Assembly: GCF_007655135.1 (NCBI RefSeq)
Contig: NC_045127.1
Location: 23,478,199 to 23,542,198, forward strand
DNA: 64,000 bases
Origin: Punica granatum
Lineage: Eukaryota; Streptophyta; Magnoliopsida; Myrtales; Lythraceae
Direction of reading: 5' to 3'
Position 1 is the first letter of the stretch. Each line of letters begins with the position of its first letter. Both the position numbers and the translations under genes were made by a program. Under the pieces are notes generated by a model. The model was not told where the DNA came from. It searched no databases and saw only the letters and a program-made list of their open reading frames with translations. Shown piece after piece: positions 21,665-33,465 of the stretch.

Positions 21665-24600
21665 GTGAGAGAGGAAACTGGTAAGACTAGAGAGGAAGAA
21701 AATTGGAAGAGTGAAAAGAAAGAGAGCTCAGCTATAGATGAGAGGAAAGAATTAGTTGAGAGAAAAGAGAAAAAAACGAGTTTCTATGCAAAAGAAAGAG
21801 AGATCAAGAGTGCATTCAAAGCTAATCGCCCAATGATCTTGTTCGTTTATAAGGAGGCTTACTTATCTGACCTTAATTATTCTTTGCCAAGTTGTGTTAC
21901 CTCTCTTTTGCAGGAGTTCGGAGATGTCTTTCCCACGGAGTTACCCAATCGTTTGCCACCAATAAGGGGAATAGAGCATCAAATCGACTTTGTACCAGGA
22001 GCTGCAATTCCGAACCGGCCAACTTATCGAAGTAATCCAGAGGAGACAAAGGAACTTCAGAAGCAAGTGGACGAGCTTTTAGCTAAAGGGCATGTGCGTG
22101 AGAGCATGAGTCCTTGTGCTGTCCCGGTATTGCTGGTGCCAAAGAAAGATGGTACTTGGCGAATGTGTGTTGATTGTCGCGCTGTAAACAAAATCACGGT
22201 AAAGTATCGACATCCCATTCCTCGATTAGATGACATGTTGGATGAATTGCATGGTTCCACTTTATTTACAAAAATAAACTTGAAAAGCGGATACCATCAG
22301 ATTAGGATGAAAGAGGGTGATGAGTGGAAAACAGCTTTCAAAACAAAACATGGCTTGTATGAGAAGTTAGTTATGCCATTCGGATTAACTAATGTGCCTA
22401 GTACTTTCATGAGGCTCATGAATCATATTTTGTGTGCTTTAATTGGAAAATTCGTGGTTGTATATTTTGATGATATCTTGGTGTATAGTAAGAGCTTGAA
22501 GAATCATATCCATCATTTGCGACGTGTGCTTCAAGCATCGAGACATGAAAAATTATACGCTAACTTGAAGAAATGTACATTTTGCATGGATCGAATTGTG
22601 TTTTTGGGATTTGTTGTTAGTTCCAAGGGTATTCAGGTTGATAAGGAAAAGGTGAAAGCAATTAAGGATTGGCCGACGTCGAAATCCGTAACCGAGGTAA
22701 GAAGTTTTCATGGTCTAGCCAGTTTTTATAGGCGATTTGTGCGAGATTTTAGTACTTTCGTTGCTCCATTGACGGAAGTGGTTAAGAAAGATATAGGTTT
22801 CAAATGGGGAGTAGAGCAAGAGCAAGCATTTAATTTAATTAAGGAAAGGCTTTGTTTTGCACCTTTATTGGTTTTACCTGATTTTTCAAGATTGAATGTG
22901 ATGCTTTCGGGATTGGTATAGGTGTTGTTTTGATGCAGGAAAAACGACCGATTGCCTACTTTAGTGAGAAGCTAAGTGGAACCGCTTTGAATTATTCTAC
23001 ATATGAAAAGGAACTCTATGCTTTGGTCTGCGCTTTGGAGACGTGGCAACACTACTTGTGGTCGAAGGAATTTGTCATACACACGGACCACGAATCATTG
23101 AAGCATTTGAAAGGGCAAAACAAGTTGAATCGGAGACATTCAAAGTAGGTCGAATTCATAGAGATGTTTCCATACGTGATTCAGTACAAGCAAGGAAAGG
23201 AAAACATGGTAGCTGATGCATTATCACGGAGTTATGTACTTATCTCTACTCTAAATGCTAAAATTTTTGGGTTTGAACATCTTAAGGAGTTGTACATGCA
23301 AGATTCTGACTTTGGTGCTATATATAGTGCATGTGAAAAAGGGTGCATTTGGTAAGTTCTATAAGCATGGCGAATTCTTATTTAGGGAGAATAAGCTATG
23401 CATTCCTAATTCTTCTATGCGTGAATTACTTGTGCTTGAATCGCATGGGGGATGTCTTATGGGTTATTTCGGGGTAGTTAAGACTTTGGATATTTTGAGA
23501 GAACATTTCTTTTGGCCGCATATGAAGAGAGATGTGGAGAGAATTTGCTCTAAATGTGTTACTTGTAAGAAGACGAAATCAATAGTCAAACCCCATGTAA
23601 TGTATATATCTTTCGTAGGTCAAACTCCATTTAGAGCCAAACTCCTTTCAACAGTCAAACTCCTAATGAGCCTTGGACTGATATATCCATGGATTACCTA
23701 GGTCTAATAAAAGACGAGATTCCATTTTCGTAGTTGTGGATCAATTTTCTAAGATAGCACATTTTATTCCATGTCGCAAAACTAATAATGCCACACATAT
23801 TGCTGATTTGTTCTTTAGGGAGGTAGTGCGATTGCATGGGATACCTAAGACTATAGTTAGTGATCGGGATGCTAAGTTCTTGAGTCATTTTTAGCGCGTA
23901 TTGTGGGGAAAGTTAGGAACTAAATTATTGTTTTCAACTACTTATCATCCCCAAACGGATGGGAAAACCGAGGTGGTTAATAGGATATTGTCCACTCTTC
24001 TTCGTACTGTCATAAAAAGGAATTTTAAGTCTTGGGAATATTGCATACCGTTTATTGAGTTTGTTTATAATCGTACAGTACATTCTTCTACTAACTTCTC
24101 ACCATTTCAGATTGTGTATGGTTTTAATCCATTAACACCTTTGAATCTAATCCCTTTGCCTATGAGTGAGATTTTAGTCTTGACGGAAAAAAGACAGATA
24201 CGGTGAAAAAGATTCATGAAGGAGCGAGGCAACATATCTTGAAGAAGAATAAACAATATGTCGAACGTGCCAACAACGGACGGAAGAAAGTGACTTTTGA
24301 ACCAGGAGATTGGGTGTGGGTTCATATGAGGAAGGAAAGATTTTCAAACCAACGGAAATCCAAATTGAGTCCACGAGGAATTGAACCATTCCAAGTCATA
24401 GCCAAGATAAATGATAATGCTTACAAAATAGATTTACCAGGTGAGTATAATGTTAGCCTAACTTTTAATGTTTCTGATCTTTCTCAGATTGATGTAGGTT
24501 TCGATTCGAGGACGAATCCTTTTGAAGAGCGGGGGAATGATGAGGATCGTGGGCATGATAATGAGGCTGATACACACGAGCTTAGAAGTCGAACTCGTGA

Positions 24601-24797
24601 AGAGGGAGCTGAAGCACAAGATCTTGGACGCTTGCATGTTCCGAGTGGGCCAATCACACGGGGCGAAGGCCAAACAAATCCAACAAGCAATGGAGAGCTT
24701 GCTGATGGGCTTTTTGGGCCAAGAGGAGTCTAATTCAATTGGGTCTCCAAAGGCCTCTATTCAACTGACTTGCCATGAGATGTTGAAAATGGAATAA
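21665..24797 (+). pseudogene. pol of gypsy element 1 (RT, RNase H, integrase), disrupted
   Basis: 21665-22921 carries reverse transcriptase, with [17 protein letters not shown], the YFDDILVYS active site (YFDD at 22463-22474) and [14 protein letters not shown] frame change near 22895 leads to RNase H in 22930-23355 ([31 protein letters not shown]), which has a TAG at about 23146 where element 2 encodes W. Integrase follows: zinc finger [23 protein letters not shown] near 23500, core and [10 protein letters not shown] near 23955, C-terminal GDWVWVHMRKERF near 24310. An altered stretch at 23600-23700 and several frame changes break it. It ends at TAA just before LTR 2. Confidence 0.88.
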
Positions 24798-24802
24798 AAG
24801 AC

Positions 24803-25220
24803 TGCCAACTATTCTAGATAGCCTTTATTTAGTTTCCTTTGTTATTTCTGGCTTTAGGAAACTAAGGTTATTCCAGTTGCCTAGTTTATTAGTTTCCAAT
24901 TTCTCCTAGGCTTATATAAAGGAGGCTGAGTAGCTGATCATAGGTAGACTATTATGGTATTTTGGTGAGATTTTCTCTTTTGTTCTTCATTGAACTCCTT
25001 CGAACGAACAAGTGTGACAGCTTGTGATTGTTCGGTACACTTTGATATTCTTGTTTCTTCATAAACAACGGGTCAATAATTCTTGTCTTGATATTGTTGG
25101 TTCTTGTTTCTCTATAAACAACGGGTCAATAATCCACTTTATCTAAACCTGTGTTTGGCGATCTGGGAATCGATTCAAGTTGGTCATCGAGTTTCACAAT
25201 CCTTCATGAGGTTCGCATCA
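24803..25220 (+). repeat. Gypsy LTR 2
   Basis: TGCCAACTATTC...GTTCGCATCA, 418 bp, TATATAAA at 24913. It is longer than LTR 1 because CAACGGGTCAATAAT with flanking sequence is duplicated (25065-25135). LTR 3 shares this duplication. Confidence 0.88.
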
Positions 25221-25426
25221 TTTTGGTATCAGAGCATCAGGCTCCAAATCAGGTTTATCTTATCCTTTTCGTTTCAATTTGCTGAATTTCGTTCCATCTA
25301 GCTTGTTCGTTTTGCATTGGTAGTATGGAAAAAAAAAGTTCCAGCTTCAAAAAAAAAAGAGAGAAAAAAAATTCAGCTAAAAAAAATAGAGCTGAAAAAA
25401 AAAGATAGAAAGAAAAGAAAGAAGCC
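25221..25426 (+). repeat. Second PBS and leader fragment after LTR 2
   Basis: TTTTGGTATCAGAGCATCAGG and the A-rich leader follow LTR 2 just as they follow LTR 1, ending at GAAAGAAGCCGTCGG. So LTR 2 is also the 5' LTR of a further copy whose body is missing. At about 25427 the sequence changes and the inverted LTR 3 begins within 25 bases. Confidence 0.8.
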
Positions 25427-25450
25427 GTCGGATTGTGAAAAGGAATTTAA

Positions 25451-25872
25451 ATGCGGACCTCACGAAGGATTGTGAAACCCGACGACCAACTTGAATCGAT
25501 TCCCAGATTGCCAAACACAAATTTAGATAAAGAGGATTATTGACCCGTTGTTTATAGAGAAACAAGAACCAACAATATCAAGACAATGATTATTACCCGT
25601 TGTTTATGACGAAACAAGAACCAATAATATCAAAGTGTACCGAACAATCACAAGCTGTCACACTTGTTCGTTCGAAGGAGTTCAATGAAGAATAAAGGAG
25701 AAAATCTCACCAAAATACCATAATAGTCTACCTATGATCAGCTACTCAGCCTCTTTTATATAAGCCTAGGAGAAACTAGAAACTAATAAACTAGGCAACT
25801 AGAATAATCTTAGTTTCTTAAAGCCAGAAATAACAAAGGAAACTAAATCAAGGCTATCTAGAATAGTTGGCA
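25451..25872 (-). repeat. Gypsy LTR 3 (3' LTR of element 2)
   Basis: Reverse strand TGCCAACTATTC (from 25872) to GAGGTCCGCAT; the final few bases of the LTR are lost at 25451. It carries the same internal duplication as LTR 2. Confidence 0.85.
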
Positions 25873-28800
25873 GATTTTTATTCTATCTTCAGCATCTCAT
25901 GGCAAGTCAGTTGAATAAAGGCCTTTGGAGACCCAATTGAATTAGACTCCTCTTTGCCCAAAAAGCCCATCAGCAAGCTCTCTATAGCTTGTTGGATTTG
26001 TTTAGCCTTCGCCCGTGTGATTGGCCCACTCGGAACATGCAAGCCTCCAAGATCTTGTGCTTCAGCTCCCTCTTCACGAGTCCGACTTCCAAGTTTGTGT
26101 GCATCAGCCTCATTGTCATGCCCACAATCCTCATCATTCCCCCGCTCTTCAAAAGAATTCGTCATCGAATCGAAACCTACATCAATTGGAGAAAGATAAG
26201 AAACATTAAAAGTTGGGCTAACATTATACTCACCTGGTAAATCTATTTTGTAAGCATTATCATTTATCTTGCCTATGACTTGGAATGGTTCAATTCCTTG
26301 TGGACTCAATTTGGATTTCCGTTGGTCTGAAAATCTTTCCTTCTTCATATGAACCCACACCCAATCTCCTGGTTCAAAAGTCACTTTCTTCCGTCCCTTG
26401 TTGGCACGTTCGACATATTGTTTATTCTTTTTCAAGATATGGTGCCTCGCTTCTTCATGAATCTTTTTCACCATATCTGCCTTTTTCTTTCCGTCAAGAC
26501 TAGAAATCTCACTCATAGGCAAAGGGATTAGATTCAAAGGTGTTAATGTATTAAAACCATACACAATCTGAAATGGTGAGAAGTTAGTAGAAGAATATAC
26601 TGTACGATTATAGGCAAACTCAATAAACGATATGCAATCTTCCCAAGACTTCAAATTCCTTTTTATGACAGTACGAAGAAGAATGGACAATGTCCTATTA
26701 ACCACCTCAGTTTGCCCATCCGTTTGGGGATGACAAGTAGTTGAAAACAACAATTTAGTTCCTAACTTTCCCCACAAGACGCACAAAAAATGACTGAAGA
26801 ACTTTGCATCCCGATCACTAACTATGGTCTTAGGTATCCCATGCAATCACACTACCTCCCTAAAGAACAAATCAACAATATGTGTGGCATCATCAGTTTT
26901 GCGGCATGGAATAAAATGATCCATCTTAGAAAACCGATCCACAACTACGAAAATGGAATCTCGTCCTTTATTAGACCTAGGCAATCCTAGGATGAAATCC
27001 ATAGATATATCAGTCCAATGCTCATTAGGAAAAGGTAAAGGCATATACATTCCATGGGGTTTGACTGTTGATTTCGCCTTCTTACAAGTAACACATTTAG
27101 AGCAAATTCTCTCCACATCTCTATTCATATGCGGCCAAAAGAAATGTTCTCTCAAAATATCCAAAGTCTTAACTACCCCGAAATGACCCATAAGACCTCC
27201 CCCATGCGACTCAAGCACAAGTAATTCACGCATAGAAGAATTAGGAATGCATAGCTTATTCTCCCTAAATTAGAATTCGTCATGCTTATAGAATTTACCA
27301 AATGCACTATTTTCACATGCACTATATATAGCACCAAAGTCAGAATCTTGCATGTACAACTCCTTAAGATGTTCAAACCCAAGAAATTTAGCATTTAGAG
27401 TAGAGATAAGTACATACCTCCGTGATAATGCATCAGCTACCATGTTTTCCTTTCCTTGCTTGTACTGAATCACGTATGGAAACATCTCTATGAATTCGAC
27501 CCACTTGGAATGTCTCCGATTCAGCTTGTTTTGCCCTTTCAAATGCTTCAATAATTCGTGGTCCGTGTGTATGACAAATTCCTTCGACCACAAGTAGTGC
27601 TGCCACGTCTCCAAAGCGCGGACCAAAGCATAAAGTTCCTTGTCATATGTAGAATAATCCAAAGCGGCTCCACTTAACTTCTCACTAAAGTAGGCAATCG
27701 GTCGTTTTTCCTGCATCAAAACAGCACCTATACCAATCCCGAAAGCATCACATTCAATCTCGAAAGTTTTCAAAAAATAAGGTAAAACCAATAAAGGTGC
27801 AGAACAAAGCCTTTCCTTAATCAAATTAAATGCTTACTCCTGCTCTACTCCCCATTTGAAACCTATTTCTTTCTTAACCACTTCCGTCAATGGAGCAGCC
27901 AAAGTACTAAAATCTAGCACAAATCGCCTATAAAAACTGGCTAGACCATGAAAACTTCTTACCTCGGTTACGGATTTTGGCGTCGGCCAATCCTTAATTG
28001 CTTTCACCTTTTCTTCATCAACCTGAATACCCTTGGAACTAACAACAAATCCCAAAAACACAACTCGATCCATGCAAAATGTACATTTCTTCAAGTTAGC
28101 GTATAATTTTTCATGTCTCAATGCTTGAAGCATGCGTCGCAAATGATGGATATGATCCTTCAAGCTCTTACTATACGCCAAGATATCATCAAAATAGACA
28201 ACCACGAATTTTCCAATGAAAGCACGCAAAACATGATTCATGAGCCTCATGAAAGTACTAGACGCATTAGTTAATCAGAATGGCATAACTAACCACTCAT
28301 ACAAGCCTTGTTTTGTTTTGAAAGCCGTTTTCCACTCATCACCCTTTTTCATCCTAATCTGATGGTATTTGCTTTTCAAGTCTATTTTTGTAAATAAAGT
28401 GGATCAATGCAATTCATCCAACATATCATCTAATCGAGGAATGAGATGTCGATACTTTACCGTGATTTTGTTTACAGCGCGGCAATTAACACACATTCGC
28501 CAAGTACCATCTTTCTTTGGCACCAACAATACTGGGACCGCACAAAGACTCATGCCCTCACGCACATGCCCTTTAGTTAAAAGCTCGTCCACTTGCCTTT
28601 GAAGTTCCTTTGTCTCCTCTGGATTATTTCGATATGCTGGCCGGTTCGGAATTGCGGCTCCTGGCACAAATTCGATTTGATGCTCTATTCCCCTTATTGG
28701 TGGCAAACGATTGGGTAATTCTGTGGGAAAGACATCTCCAAACTCCTGCAAAAGAGAGGTAACACAACTTAGCAAAGAATAATTAAGGTCAGATAAATAA

Positions 28801-30520
28801 GTCTCCTTGTAAACGAACAAGATCATTGGGCGATTAGTTTTGAATGCACTCTTAATCTCTCTTTCTTTTGCATAGAAACTCATTTTTTTCTCTTTTGTCT
28901 CAACTATTTATTTCCTCTCATCTATAGGTGAGCTCTCTTTGTTTTCACTCTCTCGATTTTCTTCCTCTCTAGTCTTGCTAGTTTCCTCTCTCACTTGCTC
29001 ACTCTCTTTTTTTCTTTGAATCTCAACTTCTACCTCAATTTTCTCACAAATTGATCTCTTGATTCGGAATTGACCCTCATACACCTGATAAGGTGTCAAT
29101 GGAACAAGTGTCACATTTCTACCATCCTTGACAAAAGAGTATTGATTCTTATAACCATCATGTATTGCCTGTCTATCGAACTGCCATGGCCTCCCAAGCA
29201 ACATATGACTAGCATGCATGGACACTACATCACAAAGAACTTCATCCTTATATCTCTCAATTGTAAAGGAAACCAAAACTTACTTGTTCACCTTCACTTC
29301 TCCACTTTCATTCAACCATTGCAGCTTATATAGCTTAGGATGCTTCAATGTACGCAATCCCAACTTGTCAACAAGTAACTTACTAGCCACATTCACACAG
29401 CTACCATCGTCAATGATCAAACTACATACCCGATCCTTCATGTGGCATCTAGTATGGAATATATTCTCCCTTTGCACATCAACTCTTTCTTCTTCCTTAA
29501 TTTGTGCATTAAGAGCTTGCATGATTACTAAGGCATTCCCCTCAGCGGCATATTCATAGTCACTAGAATCATCATGTGTTGGCATTGAATCACTTTCCTC
29601 TTCTTCAGTTTCAATTTCCCTACTATCTAGCATGATCATTGCCCTTTTATTGGGACATTGAGAAGCAATATGCCCTGACCCCAAACACCGAAAACATTTG
29701 ATATCTCTATTCTTTTGAGGTTGGGATGTAGAGTTACCTCTCTCTTTGTTGTCCCCTTGGCTCTTGCTCATGCTCCTTTCAGCATTCGATTTGGGTTTCT
29801 CTACTGGTCTTGAACTGGCACCCCATTTCAACTTCCAATTTGAAGACCCCGAATAAGAACCACCCTCATGCTTGGCTGGTCTCCCTCTCTTGAGTTGTCG
29901 TTCTACTTTCATGGCCATGCTAACCATCTCTTCTATCTCCACATAATGTTGCAACTCCACCACATTAACAATTTCTCGGTTCAAACCACATAAATACCTG
30001 GCCATAGTTGCCTCTTCATCTTCTTCAATGTTTGTCCGAATCAATGCTATTTCCGTCTCCTCGTGGTAGTCTTCCACGCTCCTCGTCCCCTGCCTTAAAC
30101 TCTGCAATTTTAAATGCAAATCCCGATAGTAATACGAGAGAACAATCGCTTCCGCATGACAGTCTTCATCTCTTCCCAGGTCTCAATAGGCCTTTTATGG
30201 TTCCTTCTTCTTTCCTTAACCAATTTGTCCCACCAAACGATGGCATAATCAGTGAATTCCACCGCTGCAAGCTTCACTTTCTTCTCTTCCGAGTAATTAT
30301 GGCAATCAAATACAAGCTCCACCTTCCTCTCCCATTCGATAAAAGCGTCAGGGTCATTCCTCCCTTGAAAAGGTGGCATCGTCATTTTAGTACTCCCAAT
30401 ATTCCTATCTACTCCATCTCTAATTGCTTGATCTTGCCTACCATGTCTTCGCCCCTCATTCCTAACTCCTCTAGCTCTTCTCACACTTTCCACGAATGCA
30501 ATTTTATCGCCATCAGCTTG
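25451..30520 (-). mobile_element. Ty3/gypsy element 2, inverted, truncated at its 5' end
   Basis: Same family as element 1, opposite orientation: LTR 3, then pol and gag up to an abrupt end near 30510, within gag just upstream of KIAFVESVRRARGVRN. The 5' LTR, leader and gag N-terminus are missing. Fused tail-to-tail with the leader at 25426. Confidence 0.88.
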
Positions 30521-30532
30521 TGCCTTGTGCAA
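25878..30532 (-). pseudogene. gag-pol of gypsy element 2, multiply disrupted
   Basis: Reading 30532 to 25878: gag N part (30532-30110), gag C part with zinc knuckle CFRCLGSGHIASQC and protease-like LIIDDGSCVNV (30119-29280), linker (29276-28908), RT N part (28883-28404), RT with YFDDILAYS (28250-27834), RNase H (27824-27270), integrase zinc finger and core (27233-26847), integrase core to C-terminus (26846-25878). At least seven frame changes or stops separate these, at positions mostly different from those of element 1. The integrase block of 322 codons is the longest undamaged part. Confidence 0.88.
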
Positions 30533-30540
30533 TGATTTTT

Positions 30541-31180
30541 ATCTTGTTAAGTATGCTATTAAGGAGGACGGAGAGGTGGCAATCCACCCCACCTCTCCAA
30601 AACTCTACCATCGAAACACACTGTAGATTCAACTAGGTTGAGGCGAATATAGATAGAGCGGGGTTCGAATCCATATATCAGCCTTTTCTCTGGAGTACTA
30701 TAATGAAGAATCCATTAGGGAAGTTGGCAACAGGCTCCGAAATGCTTTCGAGAAGGGAAATTTGGCGCGTCATTGCATGGAAGTCAATTCAAACAAAATT
30801 CCTTAAATATCAGAACATGCAGCAGCTAGATTGGACACTGATCATCAGACAGATATACCTATCGCAAAGGTAGAATATTGTCGCTTCTAATAATTGTTCA
30901 TCAATTTAGCTGCTGTCCCTTAAGGCTAGATTTTCCCACATCTTATTTTAATGCATTCGGGCTTTGACGCCGTATCACACCCAAAGAAAATTGAGGTTGC
31001 CACTGAGTACGAAGGAAATACATCTCGTTTGTGTCAGAGAGGTGGATATGGACATAATTAGAAGGTTGTACTAATGTGGTTGGTTCAAGTGGTTTAGTGA
31101 TTCCTTTTTTCTTAAGCAAAATTTAGGGTTCAAGTCTTGTGAATTGAGTAGATTGATCCACTCGAACCTGACTGCCAGAG
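30541..31180. other. Flank between gypsy element 2 and the TFIIIA relic
   Basis: Mostly non-coding. A short plus-strand stretch at about 30685-30770 reads YYNEESIREVGNRLRNAFEK, protein-like, but I do not recognise it and it is soon closed by stops. Confidence 0.35.
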
Positions 31181-32860
31181 ATGGCGGAAGGTGTCGGAGA
31201 GAGAGTAGGCTTTTTCAAGGATATAAGACGCTATTAGTGCAACTACTGTGGAATCTGCACATCAAAGAAGTCTTTCATCACCTCTCACATCCTCTCATTC
31301 CACAAGGTAATTCAGCCCAGCTCCGTTCAGCTCCTTTTTCAGTTGATTTCATGATAGTTGCTTCGGCTGTATCTCCTTGTTTTGTTCTTTGCGACCAGGA
31401 TGAGATGGAGAAGGAGGAGAGGAGACCAGGTGAATTGTCCAGAATACTGAGGGGAAGAAGTTGAATACCTGTGAAGAACGCGGCATGACATCTAAGAAAC
31501 CAGCTTATTTGAGGCAGCATTTGCAAAGTCACTCACTTGCTTTACTGACCTTGAAATTTGTTGAAGTCATGTACTACCTTGTATATGCCTGTCTTTATTT
31601 TGTGGTACAGACGGGTATGGTCTTCAATTTCGCGACGAAGATGTTGTATGATTATTTTGGCTAATCTTGTTCTTGGTATCCTGCTGCCTTCCATTATGCT
31701 AAACAAGCAGCAATCTCATACCTATGAAATTGAATTTAGGAAAAGATATGCTCGTCTAGATTTATAACCGGTTGAAATGTATCTCTCCTAAGTTTGTCGA
31801 CTGATTCTATGATGGCGAATTTCATGAGGATCCTAGTCCTTGTCTTACAAGTTTTGCTTTTATATCTCAGCCAAAAATGAACACTTGCAGGGCGAAAGAT
31901 ACTGGCTGGACGTGATAATATAACATTACCCATGTTAATAGTGTGAACTATGAAAATTGGATCCCAAATTCCTTGAACTTGAATGGACCAGTATCAGGTT
32001 CGGTGACCACCAGATTCTCTCCATCAAGTCAACCCCGATCACAAAAACTTTGACATGAGGTTTGAGCACCCGTTCACAGTTATCTGATCGATGATTAGGT
32101 ATCTTTGTAGAATCTTATTGTCAAAGCCTTAAATTGTACGCCTTTCCTTTCTTTCCTATAGATGCCATTTAAGTGCTCTCTAGATGTCTGCAATGCAATC
32201 TATAAAATGAAAGACCACTCAGCTCGCCATCTTCTGCAGCATGAGGGAAATCTTTTCATGTTGTCCTCTTGATGGGTGCAACCATTCATTTGCCTATCAA
32301 GGTAATGATTATGAAAGCATGAGGATTCCCATGGTAAGTCAACTTTTTTGGTGTACTTTGGCCCCTTCTTTTCAAGTTCTATTATACCTTTATTAATTGA
32401 CTTGAATTGGTTTTGCTATACCGCAATTAAACTGGTGAAAACAGAGGTCTTTTGTTGCGACTGCATGAAATCATTCAGCACTGTCGATTTGTTAAAGCCC
32501 ATATGTTATTCTCTCACCAACACACAATCTGTGAAATTTGTGGGACCAAGCGACTCAGGAAGAACATGAAATGGCATCTCCAATCGCACAAGCCTAAACT
32601 TTACCAGATTTGGAGGTGTTCAAGTGCTATTTCCCCGATTGTCAGCATACTTTTTCAACTGTAACATCCCCATCCGCTTTTAACTTTGGACACTTCTTGA
32701 AGTGCTTACATCCATAAATTTCATGAGTGTAACTACAACATCCATAAATTTTTTGGTTGAGACCAAGAGGCGAGCGAAAGAGGAAATGCCTGACAGTTGA
32801 ATCTTTACTGCGGAGACGGGTTACTCTTCCAAGTGAACTAGATTTTCTTTCAGGAAAGGC
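31181..32860 (+). pseudogene. Transcription factor IIIA (TFIIIA) pseudogene
   Basis: TFIIIA is the nine-zinc-finger factor that binds the 5S rRNA gene and 5S RNA. Blocks follow the plant protein from end to end. Exon 1 (31181-31310): ATG, FFKDIRRY, a TAG at about 31235, then CNYCGICTSKKSFITSH, ending AAG|GT. Next (31395-31545): TSKKPAYLRQHLQSHSL after a frame change. Then PFKCSLDVCNAIYKMKDH and RHLLQHEGNLF (about 32160-32250), CNHSFAYQGN (about 32277), CEICGTKRLRKNMKWHLQSH (about 32530-32590), CYFPDCQHTFST (about 32620) and the C-terminal RPRGERKRKCLTVESLLRRR (32758-32815). Intron positions survive, so it arose by DNA duplication, not retroposition. Assignment rests on remembered plant TFIIIA sequence. 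Confidence 0.8.
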
Positions 32861-33465
32861 CCTGAAAGTGAAAGTGCCTTATTTTGCTCTCTTTCGGAAT
32901 TTCGGATGTCATGGACAATTAGAAGGCGGGCAAGCTGACTTTGGCTTTTGTTACTCATGACAGTTTGAATGCTGACTCATGAATGCTGCCGATATTTGTT
33001 TTTTGAGCAATTGTAGCTCCCTTGGATCTTGAATTGGTATCATGCCAATTTCGTTCTGCTACCTTCTAGCTTTCGTTATTTATCCAAATGCTTTGTAGGA
33101 AAAGAAGTCGATTTTAACTCGAGTGCCTTGTGCAAGTGCAGGTTCCAATCAGAACTTTTTTTCCTGATACATTCATGGTTAATATCTGAGTAGCTGCATG
33201 TTGAGTGACCGCCCTATCAACTCTATTCATCTCTTTTTTCAAATGGATATTTAGGGATCTCTCTTATTCAACGATCTTGAAGCCAGATCAATATCCATCA
33301 CTTCCATTGCTGATTCAACCTGGGTTGAAGGAGCTTCCCTCATTGAACGAAGAGGTCAGAGTTTTCGTAGAAGGAAATACTAGAGGTTTAAGGAAAATAG
33401 GCCGTGCCTGGGCCAAGATGAGCCCATGAGCGAGCTACCATCAATGCCCAAGGTGTTGAGGAAGT

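Larger units (their letters stand above)
18766..25220 (+). mobile_element. Ty3/gypsy element 1, full length but inactivated
   Basis: LTR 1, PBS, leader, gag-protease frame, pol with RT, RNase H and integrase in gypsy order, then LTR 2 (24803-25220). Coding sequence is broken by nonsense codons and frame changes, so the element cannot move alone. Near-identical copy in the opposite orientation follows at 25451-30520. No clear chromodomain was seen at the pol C-terminus, so the clade is left open. Confidence 0.9.

Noticed and set aside
31144..31464. 106-codon frame as a gene
   Set aside because: It reads a different frame across TFIIIA exon 1 and its intron; the family match is in the frame starting 31181.
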